A DNA stretch of 39,748 bases from Phycisphaerae bacterium (lineage in GTDB: Bacteria > Planctomycetota > Phycisphaerae > Sedimentisphaerales > Anaerohalosphaeraceae). Shown in pieces: positions 27,815-35,633 of the stretch. Position 1 is the stretch's first letter; every line of letters starts with the position of its first letter. The stretch covers positions 1 to 39,748 of the forward strand of contig JACZKQ010000065.1 in NCBI GenBank assembly GCA_014859965.1, given 5' to 3'. The position numbers and the translations under genes were made by a program. The notes under the pieces were generated by a model, which saw only the letters and a program-made list of their open reading frames with translations, was not told where the DNA came from and did not search any database.

Positions 27815-28819
27815 ATGGCAAAGATTCGAACCGCGGTCGTAGGCGCCGGCAAGATGGGGGCGATTCACGCCAAGGTCTACAGCCAGTTGGACGAGTGCCG
27901 GCTTGTGGCCGTGGCGGACAGCGACCCAGTCCGGGCCGAGGCGCTGGCGCAAAAACACGGGTGTGCAGCGATCACCGACTGCGCCGAGCTGATCGGCCAG
28001 GTCGATGCGGTGACGATTTCCGCCCCGACCATCCAACATCGCCAGCTTGCCGGCAAGTTCATCGAGCACGGTATCGCCGTCATGATCGAAAAGCCGCTGG
28101 CCGCAAGCGTCGAGCAGGGGCGACAGATCGTCGACTTGGCCCGCCGCAAGAACGTGGTAGTCGCCGTAGGCCACTCCGAACGCTGCAATCCCGTCGTGCA
28201 GGCGATGAAGCGGCTGAACATCGAGCCCAAATTCATCGAAGCCAACCGCATCAGCCCCTATCCTTTCCGCTCCATGGACATCGGCGTGGTGCTGGACGTC
28301 ATGATTCATGATATCGACATCATTCTGTCGCTGGCCGCCAGCCCGATCCGCAAGGTCGACGCCGTCGGCGTCAATGTCATCGGCGAGCACGAAGACATCT
28401 GCAACGCGCGGATTGTCTTCGAAAACGGCTGCATCGCCAATATCACCGCTTCGCGCCTTGCGATCAAAACGGAGCGCAAGGTCCGCGTCTTCAGCAGCCA
28501 GGCGTACCTCAGCCTCGACTATCTCAAAAAAGAAGGCATCGTTATCAAAGCCGACGGAAACGTCGACGTCGTCGATTGGATCCGTCAGAAGCAGCAGCAG
28601 ACCGACTTCGATTTCGGCGACGTCAACTGGATGGATCTCCTGCATATCGAACAGCTCGATATTCAAGATGCAGAGCCCCTCCGCGTCGAGCAGCAGGCAT
28701 TCCTCAAAGCCGTCGCCGGCGAAAGCGACCGCCCCGAAGTCACCGCCGAAGAAGGCCTCGCCGCAATGGAATGCGCCGAACAAATCCTCCAAGCCGTCAA
28801 ACAGCACCGCTGGCAGTAA
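27815..28819 (+). CDS. Gfo/Idh/MocA oxidoreductase linked to lpxA, GnnA-like
   Basis: A 334-residue NAD(P)-dependent dehydrogenase. The Rossmann motif V-G-A-G-K-M-G starts near residue 9, the E-K-P-L motif carries Lys93, and D-V-M-I-H-D-I-D carries Asp161 and His165, the expected catalytic pair. It starts ten bases after lpxA at ATG 27815 and is surely cotranscribed. In Acidithiobacillus the lpxA-linked Gfo/Idh enzyme GnnA oxidises UDP-GlcNAc at C3 so that GnnB can aminate it. A similar role is plausible here, but no GnnB-like aminotransferase lies in the window. The family call is firm, the substrate inferred. Confidence 0.85.
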   Translation: MAKIRTAVVGAGKMGAIHAKVYSQLDECRLVAVADSDPVRAEALAQKHGCAAITDCAELIGQVDAVTISAPTIQHRQLAGKFIEHGIAVMIEKPLAASVEQGRQIVDLARRKNVVVAVGHSERCNPVVQAMKRLNIEPKFIEANRISPYPFRSMDIGVVLDVMIHDIDIILSLAASPIRKVDAVGVNVIGEHEDICNARIVFENGCIANITASRLAIKTERKVRVFSSQAYLSLDYLKKEGIVIKADGNVDVVDWIRQKQQQTDFDFGDVNWMDLLHIEQLDIQDAEPLRVEQQAFLKAVAGESDRPEVTAEEGLAAMECAEQILQAVKQHRWQ

Positions 28820-28891
28820 AGCTGTGCCCACTCGTTTTGGGCGAGAACAGCAGCAAACCTTCAGCCTTTCCATGCCGCTTTGGCGGGTACT

Positions 28892-29566
28892 TCATATTGC
28901 GGTTTTAAGCTTCGTGATTGCCTGGTGCGCCAGGCGGGTGGGTTCCGGGAGGCGGTATTTGGGGGCACAGGCCAGGGTGATTCTTATCGCGTCGTCGAGC
29001 GTACATTTGTGCCCCACGGAGACAAACAAAGGCTTGACCCCCGTGCGCGTCCTGAGAACCGCACCGATGGTGTCGTCCCCGTCCATCAGCGGCGTATGGT
29101 TGCCTTTTTCCACCGCCGGCGGCTCGAACGTGCCGATCAGCCGGCTCTTTGCGCACCCGATGGTCGGCCGGTCCAAAAAAAGCCCCAAATGTGACGCCAA
29201 TCCCAAGCGCCGCGGATGCGCAACGCCCTGCCCGTCGATCAGAAAGCAGTCGGGCGCGATCCGGAGTTTGGCCGCCGCCGCAAGGCAAACCGGGGCTTCA
29301 CGGAACGACAACAGGCCCGGTATGTAAGGAAAACACACGTCCTCAATCGCCGAGACCGTTTCGAGGATTTTAAGAGACGGATATTCAAGCACAACCACGA
29401 TCGCGCCGATTCTCTTCTTGTCCCGGCTAAACGCGCAGTCAATGCCCGCCACGCTCCTGGGGGCCCGCTTCAAAGGACCGATACGCACCTTTCGGGCCAA
29501 CACCGCCTGAAGTCGGCGGGCGTTGGCATAGGAAAGATTCCAATTGTGCAGATCTTTCAGATTCAT
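28892..29566 (-). CDS. nfi: Endonuclease V
   Basis: Cuts DNA next to deoxyinosine and other deaminated bases. The 224-residue protein shows all three catalytic acid motifs: V-A-G-I-D-C-A-F with Asp43, P-Y-I-P-G-L-L-S-F-R-E with Glu90, and I-D-G-Q-G-V-A-H-P-R with Asp111. The start is the ATG whose complement lies at 29564-29566; the frame is open further upstream, but family homology starts within a few tens of residues of this Met. It is convergent with the Gfo/Idh gene and divergent from uvrA, so two repair genes share one 132-base control region. Confidence 0.94.
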   Translation of the reverse strand: MNLKDLHNWNLSYANARRLQAVLARKVRIGPLKRAPRSVAGIDCAFSRDKKRIGAIVVVLEYPSLKILETVSAIEDVCFPYIPGLLSFREAPVCLAAAAKLRIAPDCFLIDGQGVAHPRRLGLASHLGLFLDRPTIGCAKSRLIGTFEPPAVEKGNHTPLMDGDDTIGAVLRTRTGVKPLFVSVGHKCTLDDAIRITLACAPKYRLPEPTRLAHQAITKLKTAI

Positions 29567-29575
29567 GGCGAACGT

Positions 29576-29584
29576 TGTGGATAA
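29576..29584 (-). promoter_or_regulatory. Perfect DnaA-box 9-mer between nfi and uvrA
   Basis: TGTGGATAA on the + strand (complement TTATCCACA) lies just upstream of nfi and immediately before the uvrA promoter. It is the second perfect copy seen in the window. Binding by DnaA is only a possibility. Confidence 0.35.
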
Positions 29585-29594
29585 CTGAAGGTAT

Positions 29595-29623
29595 TTTACA
29601 TGGACGCCGGTTTGTGGTACACT
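29595..29623 (+). promoter_or_regulatory. Sigma70-like promoter for uvrA
   Basis: TTTACA at 29595-29600 and TACACT at 29618-29623 are separated by exactly 17 bases, with a TG extension (29615-29616) just before the -10 box. Both hexamers match the consensus well. The predicted start near 29630 gives a leader of about 70 bases. No LexA-like palindrome is recognised by eye. Confidence 0.6.
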
Positions 29624-29698
29624 ACCAAATTGGTTTTTTGCCGATTTTCGCCAAGGGGCGGGCGGTTGAGTCAGTGAGTTGTTGAGGCGCGGCACAAA

Positions 29699-32551
29699 TT
29701 GGAAAAAGTCATCAGGATAACGGGCGCGGCGGAGCATAATCTCAAGCACATCGACGTCGAGATTCCCCGCGACAAGATGGTCGTCATCACCGGCATCAGC
29801 GGGTCGGGCAAGAGCAGCCTGGCTTTTGACACGATCTATGCCGAAGGCCAGCGCAAGTACGTCGAGTCGCTCAGTGCGTACGCGCGGCAGTTCCTCGAAC
29901 AGATGCAAAAGCCGCACGTCGAGCACATCGAAGGCCTGCCGCCGACCATCGCCATCGAACAGCGCAGCGCCGGCAGCAACCCGCGTTCGACCGTTGCGAC
30001 GACCACCGAGATATACGACTATTTTCGCCTGCTCTACGCCCGCATCGGCCAGCCGCATTGCTGGAAGTGCGGCGACCCGATCAGCAGTCAGCATGTTACG
30101 CAGATCCTCGACGCGATCCTGAGTCGTCCCGAGGGCACCCGCATTCAGCTCTGCGCACCGCTGGTGCGCGGCCAGAAAGGCGAACACCGGGAGATACTCG
30201 CCCGCGTGCAGCGCGAGGGGTTCGTGCGAGTCCGCATCGACGGCATCGTCTATGACGTCCACAATGCCCCTGCCCTGGACAAGAACAAAAAACACGATAT
30301 CGCCGCGGTCGTCGATCGCCTGGTCATCAAGGACACCGTGCGCATTCGATTGGCCGATTCCGTGGAAACGGCCCTGAAAATCGGCGAAGGCGTCGTCTTC
30401 GTCATGATGCAGGAGCCCCAGGAAAAAAAAGACAACGGCGGCAACGGCGAGTGGCACGATGCGGTCTACAGCGAGAAGTTCGCCTGCACAAAGCATCCCG
30501 AGGCGTCGCTGTCGGAGCTTTCCCCGCGGCTGTTCAGCTTCAACAGTCCGTACGGGGCCTGTCCGAGTTGTGACGGCCTGGGCACCATCCTTGAATTCGA
30601 TCCGGACTTGATCGTCCCCGACAAGACCATCTCGCTTGAGAACGGCGCCGTGGAGGCGTGGCGCAAAGGCGGCAAGCGCATGAACATCTACTACAACCGC
30701 CTGATCAAACGTTTCTGCCGCAACTTCGGCATCAGTAAGTCGGCCCCGTTCTCGCAGATCGACGCACGGGTCCGCAAGCTACTGCTCTACGGCACCACGC
30801 CCGAAGACGAGGAAACCTATGGCGCAAGTTTCGAAGGCGTCATCCCCAACCTCGCCCGCCGCTGGGAGAGCACCGTCAGCGAGTTCGTCAAGGCGCGGCT
30901 CCACGGCTATCTGTCGGAGCAGGCCTGTCGCGCCTGCGAGGGAGCCAGGCTTCGCCCAGAGGCGGTCGCCGTAAAGGTCGGCGGCCGAGGCATCCACGAA
31001 GTCTCCCGCATGAGCATCGAGCAGGCGATCCGCTTCTTCGACGAACTTCGTCTGGACGCTGAACAAACGCTGATCGCAGCCCAGCCGCTCAAGGAAATCA
31101 CCGCCCGCCTGAAATTCATGGCCGATGTGGGTCTCGGCTACCTGACGCTGGACCGCACCAGCCGCACGCTCTCCGGCGGCGAGGCGCAGCGGATCCGCCT
31201 GGCCACCCAGGTCGGCAGCGGGCTCGTAGGCTGCTGTTATGTGCTCGACGAGCCCACGATAGGCCTGCACCGGCGCGACAACGATCGCCTGCTGGGCATC
31301 CTGCGGCGGCTGACGGATATCGGCAACACCGTTATCGTCGTCGAGCACGACGAAGAAGTCATCGCCAGCGCCGATTATATCATCGATATCGGACCGGCGG
31401 CCGGCACCCACGGCGGCGAAGTCGTGGTCGTCGGCAGCCTCGAAGACATCTGCGCCTGCCCGCGGTCTATTACCGGCCAGTACCTCAGCGGCGCCAGCCG
31501 CATCGAACTTCCCGCCGCACGCCGCAAGTACAGCCTCAAGAACTGCATCGAAGTTCGGCAGGCCCAGGAGAACAACCTCAAAAATATCAACGTTAAATTC
31601 CCGGTAGGCGTGCTCACATGCGTCACCGGCGTCAGCGGCTCCGGCAAAAGCACCCTCGTCACGGAAATCCTCCTCAAGGCCCTGAAGCGCCGCCTGTACA
31701 ACTCCCGCGAAAAGCCCGGCCGCCACAAGACGATCCTCGGCGTCACCAAGATCGACAAGGTCATCGAAATCGACCAGTCGCCCATCGGCCGCACGCCGCG
31801 CAGCAATCCGGCGACCTATACCGGCGTGTTCGACCTCATCCGCCAGTTGTTCGCACTCACGCGAGAAGCCAAGATCCGCGGCTACAAGCCGGGCCGCTTC
31901 AGCTTCAACGTCAAGGGCGGCCGCTGTGAGCACTGCCAGGGCCAGGGCACCAAAAAAATCGAGATGCACTTCCTGCCGGACGTGTTCGTCGTCTGCCAGG
32001 AGTGCAAGGGCCGCCGCTACAATCCTGAAACGCTGCAGATCACCTACAAGGGCCGCAACATCGCCGACGTGCTGGACATGCGCCTCGACGAGTCGCGCAA
32101 GTTCTTCGGCAATTTCCCAAAAATCGTGCGCCTGCTCAAGGCGCTGTGCGATGTGGGCCTGGGCTACATGCAGTTGGGCCAATCGTCCACGACAATGTCC
32201 GGCGGCGAGGCCCAGCGCGTCAAGCTCGCCACCGAACTCGGCAAACCCGGCACCGGCCACACCATGTATCTGCTCGACGAACCGACGACCGGCCTGCACT
32301 TTGCCGACATTCACAACCTGATGAACGTGCTGCGGCGACTGTGCGACATGGGCAGCACCGTGATAGTGATCGAGCACAACCTCGACGTGATCAAGATGGC
32401 CGACTATATCATCGATCTCGGGCCCGAAGGCGGCGAGGCGGGCGGCCAGGTCATCGCGGCCGGCTCGCCCGAGGAAATCGCAAAGGCGAACAACAGCTAC
32501 ACCGCCCAATATCTCCGGGAGAAGCTCGCCGCCGAACAGGTCAATGTGTGA
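29699..32551 (+). CDS. uvrA: Excinuclease ABC subunit A
   Basis: Damage-sensing ATPase of nucleotide excision repair. The 950-residue protein has two ABC modules: Walker A G-I-S-G-S-G-K-S at 32-39 and G-V-S-G-S-G-K-S at 644-651, each with its own signature (L-S-G-G-E-A-Q-R and M-S-G-G-E-A-Q-R). The C-terminal zinc module has C-E-H-C and C-Q-E-C. In the first zinc module the usual first C-x-x-C is C-T-K-H (Cys263, His266), paired with Cys288 and Cys291. The start is TTG 29699 with a weak upstream AGG. A good promoter lies about 100 bases upstream. Confidence 0.97.
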   Translation: MEKVIRITGAAEHNLKHIDVEIPRDKMVVITGISGSGKSSLAFDTIYAEGQRKYVESLSAYARQFLEQMQKPHVEHIEGLPPTIAIEQRSAGSNPRSTVATTTEIYDYFRLLYARIGQPHCWKCGDPISSQHVTQILDAILSRPEGTRIQLCAPLVRGQKGEHREILARVQREGFVRVRIDGIVYDVHNAPALDKNKKHDIAAVVDRLVIKDTVRIRLADSVETALKIGEGVVFVMMQEPQEKKDNGGNGEWHDAVYSEKFACTKHPEASLSELSPRLFSFNSPYGACPSCDGLGTILEFDPDLIVPDKTISLENGAVEAWRKGGKRMNIYYNRLIKRFCRNFGISKSAPFSQIDARVRKLLLYGTTPEDEETYGASFEGVIPNLARRWESTVSEFVKARLHGYLSEQACRACEGARLRPEAVAVKVGGRGIHEVSRMSIEQAIRFFDELRLDAEQTLIAAQPLKEITARLKFMADVGLGYLTLDRTSRTLSGGEAQRIRLATQVGSGLVGCCYVLDEPTIGLHRRDNDRLLGILRRLTDIGNTVIVVEHDEEVIASADYIIDIGPAAGTHGGEVVVVGSLEDICACPRSITGQYLSGASRIELPAARRKYSLKNCIEVRQAQENNLKNINVKFPVGVLTCVTGVSGSGKSTLVTEILLKALKRRLYNSREKPGRHKTILGVTKIDKVIEIDQSPIGRTPRSNPATYTGVFDLIRQLFALTREAKIRGYKPGRFSFNVKGGRCEHCQGQGTKKIEMHFLPDVFVVCQECKGRRYNPETLQITYKGRNIADVLDMRLDESRKFFGNFPKIVRLLKALCDVGLGYMQLGQSSTTMSGGEAQRVKLATELGKPGTGHTMYLLDEPTTGLHFADIHNLMNVLRRLCDMGSTVIVIEHNLDVIKMADYIIDLGPEGGEAGGQVIAAGSPEEIAKANNSYTAQYLREKLAAEQVNV

Positions 32552-32636
32552 TTGTCAATTCGTAGCGGCAAGGGTGCCATGCCCTTCCTGCAAGGACGCC
32601 GTGCCCGCGAGAAAAAGGTATTAAGGAAGAACACCC

Positions 32637-33713
<1,077 letters not shown>

Positions 33714-33747
33714 AAGTGTCCGTAATTCCTTGTAAGGAGAAACAGTG

Positions 33748-34782
33748 ATGGAAAAGTTCACTCTTGCCCCTGACGGCGTAAATCCCGCCGCGGTGCCCGC
33801 CCGCACGCTCTGCACCGGCGCTCGCATACCGGCGATCGGATTAGGCACCTTCGGCTCCGACCGCTTCACGCCCGCTCAGGTAGCCGCCGCCGTCAAGGGA
33901 GCGGTCTCCGTAGGATACCGCCACATCGACTGCGCCTCGGTCTACGGCAACGAGCCGCAAATCGGCGCCGCACTCGGCGAGGTCCTCGACGGCGGATCCA
34001 TCACGCGGCAAGACCTGTGGATCACCTCCAAGGTCTGGAACGACATGCACGGCAAAGGCGACGTGCTCCTCTCCTGCGCCCGCTCGCTGCGGGACCTCCG
34101 CCTGGACTATCTCGATCTATACCTGGTCCACTGGCCCTTTCCGAACTTTCACGCTCCCGGCTGCGATGTGACCTCGCGCAGCCCCGACGCCCGGCCGTAT
34201 ATCCACGACGAATTTATGAAGACCTGGCGGCAGATGGAGCGCCTGGTGGAGATGCGCCTGGTGCGGCACATCGGCACGTCAAACATGACCATCCCTAAGA
34301 TGAAGCTGCTGCTCCGCGACGCCAGAATCCAACCCGCATGCAACGAAATGGAGCTGCACCCGCACTTTCAGCAGCCGGAATTCTTCCACTTCTGCACGGA
34401 TCACGGTATCCAGCCGATCGGCTTCTGCCCCATCGGCTCGCCCACTCGCCCCGACCGCGACAAGACCGAAACCGACTCCGTCGACATCGATGACCCCGTG
34501 GTCAAGCGCATCGCCGTGCGCCTCGGCGTCCACCCCGCCGTCGTCTGCGTCAAATGGGCCGTCCAGCGCGGCCAGATTCCCATCCCCTTCTCCGTCCACC
34601 GCAACGAATACCTCGGCAACCTCCAGAGCACGGTATCGCCGCCCCTCACCGACGAGGACATGCAGGCTTTGGCCAAAATCGACAAGGGCTGCCGCCTGAT
34701 CAAGGGCCAGGTCTTCTTGTGGAAAGACAACCAAAGCTGGGAAGACCTGTGGGACGGCGACGGCGAAATCACGCCCCCCTGA
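33748..34782 (+). CDS. Aldo/keto reductase
   Basis: NADPH-dependent carbonyl reductase with a TIM-barrel fold. The catalytic tetrad is complete: Asp61 and Tyr66 (H-I-D-C-A-S-V-Y), Lys95 (T-S-K-V-W) and His128 (L-V-H-W-P). The C-terminal cofactor segment reads I-P-F-S-V-H-R-N-E rather than the more usual I-P-K-S, which may change NADPH handling. It is 344 residues long. ATG 33748 sits seven bases after AAGGAGA; GTG 33745 is an alternative. It follows mtnA by 34 bases and is probably cotranscribed. The natural substrate is unknown. Confidence 0.9.
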   Translation: MEKFTLAPDGVNPAAVPARTLCTGARIPAIGLGTFGSDRFTPAQVAAAVKGAVSVGYRHIDCASVYGNEPQIGAALGEVLDGGSITRQDLWITSKVWNDMHGKGDVLLSCARSLRDLRLDYLDLYLVHWPFPNFHAPGCDVTSRSPDARPYIHDEFMKTWRQMERLVEMRLVRHIGTSNMTIPKMKLLLRDARIQPACNEMELHPHFQQPEFFHFCTDHGIQPIGFCPIGSPTRPDRDKTETDSVDIDDPVVKRIAVRLGVHPAVVCVKWAVQRGQIPIPFSVHRNEYLGNLQSTVSPPLTDEDMQALAKIDKGCRLIKGQVFLWKDNQSWEDLWDGDGEITPP

Positions 34783-34796
34783 CCAAGGCGATTTCC

Positions 34797-35069
34797 TTAT
34801 GCGTCGTGGCGATGCCGTGGTACGTTCTTGTTCGCCTGATCGATCAGCAGGCAGCCCGGTTCCTCGTCGAATCGATGCGCCGCCTCCGGCTCGAGCGCAC
34901 CTTTTCCGGCCAGCGCCAGCGCGGTGTTGAGGGCGGTGCAGGTATAAAAATCTCGATTTTCAATGCTCTCGACACGGATAACCCCCAGCCTCTCGTCTTT
35001 GGTATGGTCAACGTAAACACGATAGGCAAAGCACACTTCAGACCTGGGGCACAGCAGCGGATGCTTCAT
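34797..35069 (-). CDS. Small cysteine-containing hypothetical protein
   Basis: A 90-residue protein that I do not recognise. It reads M-K-H-P-L-L-C-P-R-S-E-V-C-F-A-Y-R-V-Y-V-D-H and carries further cysteines in Y-T-C-T-A-L and G-C-L-L-I-D. Four cysteines with spacing of about 6, 33 and 33 residues might bind metal or form disulfides, but no known motif is matched. The start (complement of 35067-35069) is well supported by AAAGGGAGCAG just upstream. The gene is convergent with the aldo/keto reductase, with 14 bases between their stops. Confidence 0.6.
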   Translation of the reverse strand: MKHPLLCPRSEVCFAYRVYVDHTKDERLGVIRVESIENRDFYTCTALNTALALAGKGALEPEAAHRFDEEPGCLLIDQANKNVPRHRHDA

Positions 35070-35308
35070 TCTTCTGCTCCCTTTCGTAAATGACATATCG
35101 GCCATCAAGGGTGCAGATCAGCGAAGCAGGCGAAAATAACCCATGCCGCCCCGTCCTCGCGCGGCGGCTGATAATGCGCAAACAACACCCTTCGACCTGG
35201 GGGCGTAGGCAGAAAACAAAGGCTGCATACCGCCAAAGGCAGGCAATTCCTGCCCGGCAGGCTTCCGGAGAAAACATTGTCAAGCCCGAAGAATCGCGCC
35301 CGAGGCGA

Positions 35309-35386
35309 TCAACCCTTCTGCTTCTTGAGATAAAGTGCAATGCCCAGTAGAATTACTGCAGCAACAGCAAGGATAAGGTACGGCAT
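35309..35386 (-). CDS. 25-residue single-pass membrane peptide
   Basis: This very short frame reads M-P-Y-L-I-L-A-V-A-A-V-I-L-L-G-I-A-L-Y-L-K-K-Q-K-G. It is one hydrophobic helix of about 18 residues followed by a positive cluster, which would place the C-terminus in the cytoplasm. The ATG (complement of 35384-35386) is preceded by AAGGAG at the ideal distance of seven bases, which is the best evidence that it is translated. It lies alone between the cysteine protein and lpxD2. Its form resembles small subunits such as KdpF or CydX, but no partner complex is nearby and no function can be given. Confidence 0.5.
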   Translation of the reverse strand: MPYLILAVAAVILLGIALYLKKQKG

Positions 35387-35552
35387 CTCACTGCTCCTTA
35401 AAACATCCGACTCGATTTCACTTTACCGATGCACATGTCCTCTTTTGCCCTACAAGGATCATTATCCGCTCCCCCAAAACCGTGTCAATCAGATTTTGTT
35501 CGCTAACCACAGGTTTTTCTACCCGATGTGATAGAGGATTGGCGGATTTCTG

Positions 35553-35581
35553 TCGACGCCGCCTTCGTTTGAACATATAAT
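35553..35581 (+). promoter_or_regulatory. Promoter for the second lpxD gene
   Basis: TCGACG at 35553-35558 and a perfect TATAAT at 35576-35581 are 17 bases apart. Transcription would start near 35588, downstream of an in-frame ATG at 35580 that overlaps the -10 box. This supports ATG 35634 as the real start codon. Confidence 0.55.
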
Positions 35582-35633
35582 GGCTGCTCGGCAGGGGACG
35601 AAGTCTTTCTACGCGGAAGCGGGAGCACCAAGA

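Noticed and set aside
30779..32509. 576-codon open frame antisense to uvrA
   Set aside because: It lies wholly inside the well-supported uvrA gene, and its composition is what the complement of GC-rich codons gives. No family is recognisable.
35238..35254. Inverted repeat GGCAGG-CAATT-CCTGCC considered as a terminator
   Set aside because: No T-run follows on either strand and the stem is only six pairs.
35038..35340. 100-codon minus-strand frame between the membrane peptide and the cysteine protein
   Set aside because: It overlaps the 3' end of the peptide gene and the start of the better-supported cysteine protein, has an Arg/Ser-rich biased sequence, and lacks a ribosome-binding site.
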